This document shows, in pieces, positions 1 through 9,036 of a stretch of DNA of 21,186 bases (position 1 is its first letter; every line of letters starts with the position of its first letter). A model generated the notes under the pieces. The model did no database searches. It was not told the DNA's origin and was given only the letters and a program-made list of their open reading frames with translations. Position numbers and translations under genes: made by a program. This DNA is from Paramacrobiotus richtersi (taxonomy: Eukaryota; Tardigrada; Eutardigrada; Parachela; Macrobiotidae). The stretch lies in the NCBI GenBank assembly GCA_034698045.1, contig JAQGAU010001142.1, positions 1 through 21,186 on the forward strand. The letters run 5' to 3'.

Positions 1-709
1 TCGAGATTCGCTTCGAAATCGAGACCCACCCTTAATGTCAAAACTACGCTAGGATCAAAAATATTCAACATAATCAAAACCATTTGTGATAGTACCGCGG
101 CCTTGTTAACAACCGCCAAGAATAAAGTGATTGAGACATGAAATGATGGTTCAAGGTCCGACGTGGTATGCTTCTGTAGTAGCCGCGCTGCCAGTCTGCG
201 GCCCGCGCATAGCAAAAGATCAAGGGTCCCAAAGTGGTATTGACTGGTATCCTCTTTTACAGCAGTCAATGGTCAACTGAATAAGCGTTTGAGCATTGGG
301 ATCATGCGTGGCAATGTGCAGTTAGTCCGGGCCACGCTAGTCCCGTCGCATGTGAACTGGGACAAGTTTTTTCTTTGAGCTAATGCTATTGAGGAAGAAT
401 ACCAATTTTTTTTTACTATTTTTAATTACACTCTTTTTTAACTTTCCATCAGCCCAGCCCGCACCCCGCAAATGTCGGAAAACTGTTAAACTGTTCACCC
501 CCCATTCCATTTTTTTGCGGAAAAAAACTGAAATCCGCAACCCACGCGGGCTTTCGCTCCGGTCCCAGCGATCGCGATGTTGCGGGCCGGGTAACTGACA
601 AATATTAATTTATTATCTGGCTATACTTATCCATGTACGCAGCGCTCGGTTATCTGCGACTCCTGGTAATTTTTAGTGATGACCGTCGAATGGTCATACA
701 CGTAACAGA
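1..709. other. Region with no supportable gene
   Basis: I see no conserved exon or recognised element here. A 71-codon open frame at 383-598 begins with a hydrophobic stretch that looks like a signal peptide, but it runs through T-rich low-complexity DNA and has no paralogue in the window, so I do not call it. Earlier exons of copy E (see 710-916) would be expected here, but I could not find them. Confidence 0.5.
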
Positions 710-916
710 CTGTACCTGGTCACATTCGGATTCGGCTGGGTTACGTTTATCAGCTGGGATGGCTTGAACGGAACCGCGAAACCCATGACCGCCAGCCTGT
801 CTCCCACAACAATTATTGTCCAATCAGATATGATCATATTGGTTTTCTGCAACAATCATGACAATCGGTACCCGTACTGTTCCCGCACATTTAACACACA
901 AGACTACAACGATTAG
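710..916 (+). pseudogene. Copy E: diverged 3' end of the secreted-protein family (exons 5-6)
   Basis: One frame is open from 710 to a TAG at 914-916. Its middle (MTASLSPTT) aligns with SLAASVAATP in exon 5 of copies B and C. Its end (NRYPYC, then DYND and stop) aligns with the exon 6 ending of C (NCQYPYTCP, then QHNH and stop). As in copies A and C, the stop codon lies right at a splice-donor-like sequence (TAG|GTAAGTG at 917). The splice acceptor that starts exon 5 in A, B and C is not preserved, and no earlier exons are visible upstream. It is therefore most likely a relic, lying in inverted orientation to the array at 8.7-18.9 kb. A diverged but functional gene with unrecognised earlier exons is possible. 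Confidence 0.45.
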
Positions 917-1004
917 GTAAGTGTACGTGTACAAAATATCCGATATCGGCATTATGTTACTTTGTTAGATGTATTTTTCACATGTGTTGTGTGGATGCAT
1001 ATAG

Positions 1005-1118
1005 CTCTTTTACCCTTTGGACCAGGTTTTCCGGGAAAAATACAGCAGACGACACACGGACGTTTCGGTGCCATATGTTTCGGGGGCTAGGGCAACTGGG
1101 CGCAGAACCTTCCGGTGA
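1005..1118 (+). CDS. Block X1: conserved exon-like segment downstream of copy E
   Basis: Three blocks in the window share a conserved reading frame: this one, 10013-10210 (minus) and 16335-16538 (minus). Each starts directly after an acceptor-like AG in phase 0. Each encodes a stretch around HQVFREKHxRRYxDI, and X1 and X3 also share SVPYVSG. X1 and X3 differ largely at third codon positions (GAA/GAG, AAA/AAG, CGA/CGG, GGG/GGA), which suggests past coding selection. X1 stops after 37 codons (TGA at 1116-1118). It lies about 90 bp beyond the exon 6 of copy E, in the same orientation that X2 and X3 have to copies C and A. I do not recognise the protein. It may be a 3' exon, a separate small gene or a relic. 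Confidence 0.35.
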   Translation, partial: LFYPLDQVFREKYSRRHTDVSVPYVSGARATGRRTFR

Positions 1119-2093
1119 TTGCAACATTTAGGCGACGCGACCTTTGGTAGAGATTAACTGTACGGCGCGGATCGTTTCGGCGCGTAATCTTTATTTAGTT
1201 TTTTTTAAATCCAGTACATGTTCAGACTATTTCAAAAAGAACGATTGACACGTCGCACTCGTTGCCAGCAAACTTTATCTCTGTTTAACAACTTTATAAA
1301 TAGTAGTAGTCAAAATTTGGCGTCGGCTTTGGGCAAGCTGTAGCCAGAAATTCCTGGCGACGGATAGAAGCAATAAGACGTAGTTGGTTACAAGTGGAAA
1401 TGTAACTGCAAATCGACAAGAACGCCAGCTATCCGTTTGGATGCTTTCATGTTTCTCGGGTAACCTTTAGAAGGTTCTTCTCAGTTCATTTAGTGCCATG
1501 TATGCTTTCACACAGCAACCGCTTGCAATACACATCAAATTCATATTTCTATCTGACACTTGGAGAACTACATGTATAAAAAACAGAGGTCTAGGTAAGA
1601 AAGTTAAATCCGTAGGATCGTGAGTGTGTGAGTGTGGAGCCAGCTCTGTTTAGATTTAAGCCATCTCGCGAGGTGGAGTTGCAAAAACGAAGCTGCTAGG
1701 CAAGACGAATCTGATTAGTCTGCAGAAAGTTCTGCCAGAGCTATAGCCGAATTCCGACCTACACTAATTAACACGAAGTGCCTACGCGGGGAGAGACTAC
1801 GTCCTACACGCGAAAGGGTCTCCCGCACGTTGTAACTAACGTCCACTTTTATTTGATACCGACAGAAATCAAGCATGAGACAATGGCACAAAACCACTTT
1901 CCTCGTTGTAGGCAACTTGGCATTAGCATAAAGCGCATAAAACGGTGACTTGGCTAAAGGGTGTGACCCTTCCCGTATTCCAGTAAACAAAACAAAAGTG
2001 TCTGAAAACAATCTCAGTGTGACTATGTCATTAAGAAATAAAGCAATGAATAAGAAGTTGCAGAGCACATGCACAAATGTGGAGGGCTTAGCT
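1119..2093. other. Intergenic region and probable 3' flank of gene 1
   Basis: The first 120 bp still resemble the sequence beyond block X2 (a shared stretch around TTCGGCGCGTAATCTTT and AAATCCAGTA). The rest shows no recognisable exon or repeat. A 119-codon minus-strand frame at 1715-2074 overlaps the likely 3' UTR of gene 1, has no paralogue and is not called. Confidence 0.4.
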
Positions 2094-3033
2094 TCAAAGA
2101 GCAGCAGCGTGTGCCACCAATTGCCCCGTAGACAACATCAGATACTCAATACGGAACTCCTCGTCCCACATATTCTTCAACAGAAACGACGGCAAACCTG
2201 CACTTTCCTGGATGTCCACCGTCATGATTTGTTTGACTCTTGCATCCATGCAGACATCGCGCAAAAGCTTCCCCTGCGAAGCTTCGGCTGCCTCGTCATG
2301 TAATACCGCTTTCCAGCAGTCAAGTGTGTACCCTTGAGCAGGGGTTTCTCCAGTAATTTCAACAATTTCTGAAGAGAAGTGCCATTGTGTAAGTGCAATA
2401 CGCGATAATGAACTATTTGCAGACTCATTTGGACATAGTGATTAGTGCTTACTACTCCAAGTGCACCCAAAAACTGTGAAGTGACTTCCGATAAGGCTTA
2501 CTAAATGAAAACGAAGACTTCGTTCACAGAATTGTGTCTGCACAATGAACTCAGTAAATTTCGCTACCACAATGGAATTCGATTAACGCAGTTGCAGCCA
2601 GAATGCAATAACGTATGGCAGGTACCACAGACAATTCGAGCGCGAATGAAGGACAGATGTCTTTCCCCGGTATTAGTAAATTAATACGAACGAAACCGAT
2701 TCAGTAAAATAAATATTATAAAAATACTAATGGTTACGCGGAGCCTAATAATTACATGGTGCGGTTGAAATGCGCCTACATATAGTTGATTTGCTTACCA
2801 ACTGGCTCGGCTCCAAGCACGATCCATCCAAGTGGACCCGCCGCAAGTGCAGCCGCTGTCGCGCCCGCCGCACCGGCAGTTGTCGCACCCGCAACCGCAC
2901 CGGCCGCTGTCGCACCCGCAACCGCCCCTCCGGCAGCCACACCGCCACTGCCCAGGGCTGCAGCAGCGGCAATCGGAGCAGCCAGTCCGCCCGTGACGAC
3001 GGTTGCGACGGTTCCGACTGTCAAGACAGTCAT
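2094..3033 (-). CDS. Gene 1: Gly/Ala-rich hydrophobic protein with DCWK/WDEEFRIEYL C-terminal region (two exons, 169 aa)
   Basis: Exon 1 is 3033-2799 and exon 2 is 2368-2094. The donor is G|GTAAGC and the acceptor TTCTCTTCAG|AA; both sides are phase 1, so the joined frame is 510 nt. The start is ATG at 3033 (MTVLTV), the same start as in gene 2, with an acceptor-like CAG a few bases upstream (exon from 3037) that implies a 5' UTR intron. Residues 1-70 or so are almost entirely Gly, Ala, Val and Thr with small-residue spacing typical of glycine-zipper membrane helices, ending in GPLGWIVLGAE. The second exon carries YTLDCWKAVLHDE, LLRDVCMDARVKQI, NMWDEEFRIEYL and GQLVAHAAAL. I know no function. 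The arrangement resembles fungal hypothetical proteins as I recall them, and the first half is loosely like ISG12/IFI6-type membrane proteins. Membrane association is inferred. Confidence 0.75.
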
Positions 3034-3040
3034 TGCTCTG

Positions 3041-4496
3041 TAACGCCAACACAAAGGCGTTAATGCATTTACTGTGCTTTTTTAATGCATGTCACACATT
3101 CACAAACTCTATTTAGAAATCACCCACTCTAAAATATCAATGAGCCGTAGAAATAAATTACTTAGCGTTAAAGAATGCGTTACGGCTTCGTGTCTTCGTT
3201 TTGTATAAGCTTAAAGCACACATCACACATCCCGCCTAACTAGCAGAAAGTACCAATTTCAAAAGAACACAGTAAATACCGAAGGTATTTCAAATAAAAA
3301 TTAAATAACAAGCTGAATTACAAAACTTCAGCATCCGTAACATCTGTATTTTGCAACATACCGGAATACCTGGCTTTGGTAAAAAGGGGGGCAACAGGGG
3401 GACCGGTATTCTGGGAACAGGTGATACTAAGTCCGCTTACTGAGAGCTTCGTACAAAACTTGACTAAAGAGTTCTTTTTATAGCAAATTTATATGAACAA
3501 TATGTTGGCAAAAGTCAACGTCGAACAAAACGGTTATCGCGCCTAACCTTTTTCGGTGAATTACAATTTCGTAAATGTACCTCAAGGATTGTTAATTGTT
3601 TATGCTATCTCGACATGGCAGCGAGCGAACCCATGTTTTCGCGCTGGCACAAACACGGGAGTGATACGGTAATCCGAACACTGTGCGATATCAGCAGTGC
3701 AGAATTTCTGGCGAGCTACCGAGCAATTATATGTTTATTACGGCAATAAAATTAGTCCACGAACGACGCAGTTCGCCGCCGTACTTCGCGGTAGCAGATA
3801 AGCACACTGCGTACGAGTCCTCCAATTAGGCATTTTAGCTACGCAGCAAGTGCTTACACACCGTGAAACATAACTTATGATGCTGAGAAGGCTTTGAGTC
3901 ATTGTTTTTAATCATATACGACCAAGGGCTTGCTTTAATTACCGGTACCACTCCGTCACACTTGCTTTGTCCATGGGCAGCGGACAACAAGCTTTTCCCC
4001 ACGATGATAACATTATTTCAATCACGCGCCGTACAAACTCACTTTCATAGCGTAAAAAAGTATAAAATAGAAGGCTACGTAAAGAGGCATAAGTCGCTTC
4101 AGTTATATCTAGAACTAAAAGCTTACTTCTGGTCGAGTTCCTACGTCTCCGGTTGGTGTTTTGCGGTACGTTTTACCTTTGTAGAAACACCTGTTGTTCT
4201 TTTCTTGTTGAAGTATATCGTAAACCCTTGAATTACATTCATGAATAAATTTCGTAAGTGTTTTTACATGCAGCCAAATCATAAGTAATAGTTGATCTAG
4301 ATCAGTTCCTGTTTCTCGTACGTCTTCATATTGATTACTTAGTAATCATAAGACTCTTGCTTTTGAGAAAATGGGTTTTATGGATCACTGCCCATGGGAC
4401 ATCGCATAGATCGTAAATGCGCAGTTCCGCGGGGACACGGCACAACTGTAGCTTTACGGCAGACTTGTTACACATTGTCTTGTTGTATATTTGCAG
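3041..4496. other. Intergenic region between divergent genes 1 and 2
   Basis: This stretch must hold the promoters and first non-coding exons of genes 1 and 2, which diverge from it. I could not fix a TATA box or a 5' UTR donor with confidence. A 109-codon plus-strand frame at 3902-4231 has a non-ATG start and no paralogue and is not called. Confidence 0.4.
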
Positions 4497-4499
4497 AAA

Positions 4500-4902
4500 A
4501 TGACTGTCCTTACAGCTGTTGCGGTAGCAGCTGTTTGTGCGGCTCCGGTTGTAGCAGGAGTTAGTGCAGTAGGAACAGCAGCATTGGCCGGAGGCGGTAC
4601 GGGAGTCGTCACGACGGTTGCGGCCAGCACTGCAACTGCCGTGGCAAGTACGGTGGCCGGCAGCGCCGGAAGCGGAGCAGTCATTGGAGCCCTTGCTGGC
4701 GCGACTGCCACGGTGACCGCCGGCGGTGCGACCGGCGCAGCAGTTGCCTCGGCCGCTGCGACCGGTGCAGCAGTTGGCTCGGCCAGTGCTGCAGCAGCAG
4801 CAGCGGGCAGTGCTGGATTTAGCGGTGTAATGGGAGCGATTACAACTGGAGCAGCCTTTACGGGCCCGATAGGCTGGATTGTTCTGGGCACAGCACCAGC
4901 AG
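4500..4902 (+). CDS. Gene 2: Gly/Ala-rich first exon of the same family (3' part not found)
   Basis: The coding exon begins at ATG 4500 (MTVLTAVAV, matching gene 1) just after an acceptor TTTGCAG that places the exon start at 4497. It ends at a donor, CCAGCAG|GTAATG, in phase 1, exactly where gene 1 is interrupted. The roughly 134 residues are almost all Gly, Ala, Thr, Ser and Val, ending in GPIGWIVLGTAPAG. A 30-bp (10-codon) unit is duplicated at 4728-4757 and 4758-4787. No DCWK-type second exon is visible in the following 1.8 kb. Reading through the donor gives a stop after 11 more codons. Either the second exon was lost, or this exon splices to 6771 (gene 3), whose acceptor phase also fits. 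Probably a membrane protein, by composition only. Confidence 0.6.
4728..4787 (+). repeat. 30-bp tandem duplication inside gene 2
   Basis: There are two adjacent 30-bp copies, 4728-4757 and 4758-4787, differing at a few positions. They encode ATGAAVASAA and ATGAAVGSAS. The unit length keeps the frame, so the Gly/Ala region can grow or shrink in steps of ten residues. Confidence 0.8.
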
Positions 4903-5119
4903 GTAATGTCCGGTGGCAAGTACTGAAGTGCTCGTAGTTTGCTCAGTGATACCTGACGCTAGTTTTTAAAGACATCATTCATAGCTGCAGAGACATTATA
5001 GCTCAGTCTGTTTTGTGTACAGTGTCGTCGCAATCAGATAGATCGCTATGCTAAACGTAGAAGTGCGCTTTTTCTATAGCGTTCATGTACAGCAAAGCTT
5101 GTTTGTTTCCACACCACCA

Positions 5120-5391
5120 CTGCCAGTGAAGTCCCTTTTAAAAGGGTTTGCTACTATAGTGGCATAATAATCCACCCATATTAATACCATGGCTCAGTAG
5201 CCTCGTGCTAAATTGTCCGGCGTCCGATTCTGGGTTGAACCGTTGTGCGCTCAGTTCCGACTGTGAGTACTTTTATCTAATTACTTATTTCAAAAACTGG
5301 CTTCACAATTCACGAAGTTCCAAAAATGCCACAATTCCAACAGCCATTGAAGTCCCTTCTAAGCTTGGCTACTGTAGCGGTATAAGAATAA
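5120..5391. repeat. Diverged direct repeat pair (about 50 bp each)
   Basis: Copy 1 (5120-5171) and copy 2 (5341-5391) share the order TGAAGTCCCTT, then GCTACT.TAG.GG.ATA, then AATAAT, with small indels. The spacing is about 220 bp. Neither copy overlaps a called gene. They may be remnants of a small dispersed repeat. Confidence 0.55.
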
Positions 5392-5507
5392 TAATGATAA
5401 TTCAGTCATACATTTGGTACTCGAATACACCTGCACAATGAATGTGCTACCCACGGTATAGGACTAGAAGAAACGGGCTTAGCTGCCGCCTAAGCGTTTA
5501 TTGTGAT

Positions 5508-5837
5508 CTACGTGAAAGATTTAAAACGATTTAAAATGTTCACAACTTCACAGTAACAGCTCCTGACCAAAGCGTCATGGAACCGTTCCGGCTTTGAGAA
5601 GCTTATTTTCCAAATACTTTTTATCCGAGCAAGCGAACGTAATCGAGGCGCTGTGAGCTGTTGGTGCAGGTAGTCCATCTCGTACGTGTCGTTCGTAAAT
5701 ACTGTATATGGGGGATTACATTGCCTCTCATAAGTTTCCCTGTATTTTCTCCAATCACTTATGACGGCAGAAGTACAGGGAAAATTATGAGAAGCAACTA
5801 CGGTGGCGCACTGGTTGGTTTTTTCTCCAGCTAGCAT
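5508..5837 (-). CDS. Unrecognised open frame of 109 codons
   Basis: The frame starts at an ATG (MLAGEKTNQ) and ends at 5508. Its composition is that of an ordinary soluble protein, with five Cys and many Arg, Trp and Tyr, and a late stretch RLRSLARIKSIWK followed by hydrophobic and basic residues. That stretch is faintly like a SOCS-box helix, but I would not assign it on this evidence. No splice sites, paralogue or domain support it, so it may be chance. Confidence 0.2.
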   Translation of the reverse strand: MLAGEKTNQCATVVASHNFPCTSAVISDWRKYRETYERQCNPPYTVFTNDTYEMDYLHQQLTAPRLRSLARIKSIWKISFSKPERFHDALVRSCYCEVVNILNRFKSFT

Positions 5838-6468
5838 GAAACCAGCCTCTTTCTGCGAGTGCGTGGCTCATAGATCAGTTGTGGTTCCAGACGCCGGAAT
5901 TCAGACCTTATCAGAGCGTTCGTCTTCATTGTAACGCGTTGCAGTTTGCGAACGTCGGGTAGCCGGCACTTCGGCACAATGATATGCGCTCCTTTGGCTA
6001 TATACAGTAGATGTAAAAATCTGATTTGGAGGGATGCTAGGAACAGCCTAGACGCGGATTTATTGTTCGACTTACATATTTCTTCGAAAGCATATACTGT
6101 AAGACACCGCCCTCACAACTGTGTGTGCGCAGCTTCACGCATGGCTTCGGGATACCTTGCGGAACATCCCGGGATTACCAGCAAAGCCATAGTGTAAGAC
6201 GTCGACACTGTGCAGAATCACTCCACTAAGCGCTATGTAGCAAGAAACTATTCGGGGGTATCACTAGAACTGACGGGACAGGTCGCTCTAATACCAGTAC
6301 ACACTACAATGCTATCGTACATAAGACTGAATTTTTGAAAGGCATAATACGTCGAAAATAAACGTTTTTGGCACAAATCACTTCCGGTCAAGATTTTAAG
6401 GGGATTGATTCAAGTCATCACCAAATCAATATTGTTGTACTGCCAAACAAACCAAACCAATGTTGTAA

Positions 6469-6501
6469 TACCCTGCACCTGCCACTAGCATGTGCAGGGT
6501 A
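6469..6501. other. Perfect 10-bp inverted repeat (hairpin)
   Basis: TACCCTGCAC at 6469-6478 is followed after 13 nt by its exact complement GTGCAGGGTA at 6492-6501. It lies about 270 bp upstream of the gene 3 exon. The stem is too short for a typical microRNA precursor. It could be a protein-binding palindrome or a decayed element. Confidence 0.6.
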
Positions 6502-6770
6502 CCGCTGTTGAAGTATGGCATATCTAGCAATCCTCGAAGTCCCAGACCTTTTCGGTGGTTTCCCGGAGTCACCCCCATAGGGCTCCGCACGTGATATTTA
6601 GCGGAATATGTTGTATAATGATGTACTTCCGAAATCAGAAGACACAGAAAAAATACGCTTCTAGGCTGTTCCTGACGCTCTTTGTTAGTAGATCAGTTTG
6701 CACCATAGGCATAGCATACACAAATCTGACCATTGCCATAAGAGATACAATGTTCTACATGCGTTTCTAG

Positions 6771-7351
6771 CTGGATTTATTAGCGGAGCACTGACGAAAG
6801 GAGCAGCATCTGGAGCTATCACCGGCGCACTGGCGGGTGCAGTTCACGCCGTCTGCGGGGTGGGGACCCCAGAAATTCTTGTGGCCAAGTCCTTCGGCAG
6901 CGGAGCCGTATTGGGAGCCATCGGAGGTGCCGTAAGCACTGGGACTGCAGGAGCTGCTGCCGTTGGCTCTGTCACCAGTGCTGCTATGGCAGCTGCCATG
7001 AATGTTATCGGCGGAGGATGGGTTGGCACTACAGCAACGGCGGTACTCGGTCTTGCTTCGGCCACTGCCGGATGGGTTATTCTGGGCGCAGCGACGGAAA
7101 AGCCTTGTGAGGGATTTACTTTCGACTGTTGGAAGGCAGTGGTGCGTGACAATTCCAGTGAAGCGTCAGACGGCATGTTCCTGAAGGATATCTGTACGGA
7201 CCCTCGCATCAAGGCAGTGATGATGACTGAAAATCCGGAGAGTCCTAATTTGCCGTGCTTTGTGCTGCGGAATATGTGGGATGACGAGTTTCGCATTGAA
7301 TACTTGACCTTACCTTCGGGACAGCTGGTAGCTCATGCCATTGCTATCTAA
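6771..7351 (+). CDS. Gene 3: Gly/Ala-rich plus DCWK/WDDEFRIEYL protein, last exon (193 codons)
   Basis: The exon starts after an acceptor TTTCTAG in phase 1 and runs to a TAA at 7349-7351. Its first ~115 residues are a Gly/Ala-rich hydrophobic region with GxxxG-type spacing (AGAVHAVCGVGTPEILVAKS is the least repetitive part), ending in GWVILGAATEKP. It then continues without an intron into GFTFDCWKAVVRD, GMFLKDICTDPRIKAV, LRNMWDDEFRIEYL and GQLVAHAIAI. The intron that separates these two halves in gene 1 is absent here. The frame can be extended upstream to 6698 only from a TTG, so the true start must be in an earlier exon that I could not identify. The phase would also accept the exon of gene 2. 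The C-terminal identity to gene 1 makes it clear that this is a real family member. Its function is unknown. Confidence 0.7.
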
Positions 7352-7678
7352 ACACTGAACGTCATGAGTCATTTGGAGTGTGATGTGAGTTGTTTTCGCT
7401 GATGGCATTGGTAAAAGGTTGTTTTTTAGAACAGGAGAAAGCAGATGTAATTGTTACAGCGTTTAAGCATGGAAATTATGCACGGTAGCGTTACATGTAG
7501 TTTGATTTTTGCTCCTGTTCCTTTGCGTGCTAACTGGGACATATTCTTCGATTGCTTTTTGGACTGTTTATTGCGTCTACATCGATTCTAGGCAAATTCA
7601 TTATCAATGGCTTGTAAAGACTGAACCTTTGTAACAATTACGCTGAAGGTTGGCTGGCTGATGCAGTACGTACAGTTG
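7352..7678. other. 3' flank of gene 3, no gene seen
   Basis: This is AT-moderate sequence with no recognisable exon, repeat or RNA gene. It probably contains the 3' UTR of gene 3 and ends at the TA flanking the inverted-repeat element. Confidence 0.4.
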
Positions 7679-7680
7679 TA

Positions 7681-8093
7681 ACCGGCAATAATGTCCCCCT
7701 CCGCCAAAATGCCCCCCCCCCCGGTCCGGCAATAATGTCCCCCCTGTGGAACAGCATTTTAGTGCAGTTTCTGGTGTTTTTAGCCCCGGATATTTTTCAC
7801 CGGCAATAATGTCCTCCTGGAACGGAAACTCTGCTCTGGGGATAATATTTAAGGCTTCGTTTTACTTGCCCGGCAGAGCAGCAGAAACAGACCCGGTCAA
7901 AATTTCCTTCGAAATACACATTTTGGTTCCGGGGGGACATTATTGCCGGGACAAAAAATCGGACGAAATCGGATCAGGGGAACGGGTGAATGCGTTTTGG
8001 AGGGGGGACATTTTTGCCGGAAATATTAACCGGGTAGGGCAATTATTCCGGATCCGGGGGGACATTCTGGCGGAGGGGGACATAATTGCCGGC
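7681..8093. mobile_element. 413-bp terminal-inverted-repeat element (MITE-like) flanked by TA
   Basis: The left end (7681, ACCGGCAATAATGTCCCCCT) and the reverse complement of the right end (8093, GCCGGCAATTATGTCCCCCT) match over about 37 bp with few differences. TA lies on both outer sides (7679-7680 and 8094-8095), as expected for a TA target duplication. The core motif CCGGCAATAATGTCC recurs inside: direct at 7682, 7726 and 7800, and inverted at about 7931-7949, 8002-8020 and 8074-8092. The whole element can therefore fold into a long hairpin with three motif copies per arm. It has no coding capacity; the open frame through it is a by-product. It looks like a non-autonomous DNA element. The TA duplication hints at a Tc1/mariner- or PIF-type transposase, which is inference. 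Confidence 0.75.
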
Positions 8094-8215
8094 TACATAT
8101 GTAATATGTACGCCTTATGGTGTCAATCGTCTCTGTATCGCAACGTCACAACGTGCATCTTCCTTTACGATGGAACTTCACTGCGACCTGCGACTCATTC
8201 ACTTGTACAAAATAC

Positions 8216-8281
8216 TGAAGGTACAATTCCATAGTACAAACCAAATAGTGAAGGTACAACTCCATAGTACATAAGTTAAAC
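8216..8281. repeat. Two 33-bp direct repeats
   Basis: TGAAGGTACAATTCCATAGT (8216) recurs as TGAAGGTACAACTCCATAGT (8249). The first 24 nt of each 33-nt unit agree except at one base and the tails diverge. The pair sits just before the reverse-transcriptase fragment. Confidence 0.6.
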
Positions 8282-8652
8282 AATCAGTTACCCAATCAAA
8301 ACCACCTAGCACCAGACAGAGAGGTGTCCAGAAGGCATGGGATGCCCCCGTGATTCGAATGGTCGTCGACAGCCTAGGAACGAAAACTGTCGAAAGCATC
8401 TTTCCAAAAGTTGAGAAATACCGAAATATCACCGTAGACTACTTTTTCTGCCCATTAGGATTCGAGACACTGGGGCCGTGGTGCCCGGAAGCTCACCGCT
8501 TGTTGTCGACCTTAGTCGGGAAGATCCGTCACGAACCAGGAGAGAAACGGGCCAGAGAATACATCACAGCACATAAGCATCGAGATGCAAACGTGCCAAC
8601 GCCATGTCCATCATGGGAAACTGCCCCAGTGCCCCTCCTGCGGCTAACTTAA
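8275..8652 (+). pseudogene. C-terminal fragment of a non-LTR retrotransposon reverse transcriptase
   Basis: A frame is open from 8275 to a TAA at 8650-8652. The stretch FPKVEKYRN, then FFCPLGFETLGPWCPEAHRLL and GKIRHEPGEKRAREYI, fits the pattern at the end of many animal LINE-type polyproteins (K..KY, F.P...ETLG.W...A..L, then a helical segment before a QR.S...QRGN ending). The final QRGN-type ending is absent and the frame becomes unrelated and Pro-rich. No polymerase motif (YADD) or endonuclease lies upstream. It is therefore a truncated, dead fragment, consistent with 5'-truncated insertion or later deletion. The family assignment rests on remembered pattern only. Confidence 0.5.
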
Positions 8653-8739
8653 GCGAGATCTTTTCTGTTATTCGATCGAAGAGGGCGGTTTGCGTCTGAG
8701 TTTTTTGTTTTCCATGTTAGACTCTTTGTGAATGTTGAA

Positions 8740-9036
8740 GTACCAACATGTTCAAGCAGTTTGTCAGCAGAATGTTCAGTTTTCTGCACTAAAAATACAT
8801 GCAGAATGGGTTGGGTACTTGTTCTCATGTGTTGAGGTGGGCGTAAACAACCGGATCACATGCGCTGAGAATATTGCATAAGAATTGCTAGCTGTTAATC
8901 CGCCTTTATTGGTGAGCTTCATAATCTCAGCTTCCACTCTGACGTACTGGTCGCTGGGGTTGTCTTCGGTCGATGTTAAATTACTGCTAAAACGTCGATG
9001 CGGTACCAGTGTTGCTGTTCCATACAGTCGCTCCAC
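8740..9036 (-). pseudogene. Copy D: broken exon 2 of the secreted-protein family
   Basis: The frame contains ERLYGTATLVP, then NPSDQYVRVEAEIMKLTNKGG, and aligns with exon 2 of copy A (QLYGITTPVP, NPNDQYVRVEAEIVQLTND). One base is missing near 8880 (TTATGC where C has TTATTGC), which throws the conserved CDPIVYAHLDT segment out of frame. The splice donor CAC|GTAAGA has become CACATGAGAA. The signal-peptide exon, the promoter and exons 3-6 are absent. Similarity to the intron 2 flank of C and B ends near 8740. Upstream, 9040-9260 resembles the sequence far upstream of copy A (18720-18890), so 500 bp or so that includes exon 1 has been deleted between them. Confidence 0.8.

Larger units (their letters stand above)
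4903..6770. other. Intron or intergenic region between gene 2 and gene 3
   Basis: I looked for the conserved DCWK/WDDEFRIEYL exon that gene 2 lacks and did not find it. The stretch holds a diverged direct repeat (5120-5171 and 5341-5391), an unrecognised minus-strand open frame (5508-5837) and a perfect 10-bp hairpin (6469-6501). The 83-codon plus-strand frame at 5946-6197 has no recognisable content. Confidence 0.4.

Noticed and set aside
383-598. Small ORF with signal-peptide-like start
   Set aside because: The hydrophobic part comes from a T-rich run. It has no paralogue and no splice or promoter support, and an overlapping frame is open on the other strand.
914-916. Recoding of the conserved TAG as selenocysteine or pyrrolysine
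   Set aside because: C uses TAA at the same position, and no SECIS-like structure was recognised. Termination, or at most simple readthrough, is the plainer reading.
1715-2303. Overlapping ORFs of 117-119 codons at the end of gene 1
   Set aside because: They overlap gene 1 exon 2 or its 3' flank in other frames and show no recognisable protein pattern.
2776-3063. Open frames of 75-97 codons on both strands over gene 1 exon 1
   Set aside because: They are by-products of GC-rich Gly/Ala/Pro codon repeats. Only the frame with splice sites and paralogues in genes 2 and 3 is kept. The same applies to frames at 4335-4919 and 6844-7296.
7746-8234. 162-codon open frame over the inverted-repeat element
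   Set aside because: It runs through both arms and the repeated motifs and then through unrelated flank. The inverted-repeat structure explains the sequence, and there is no sign of coding.
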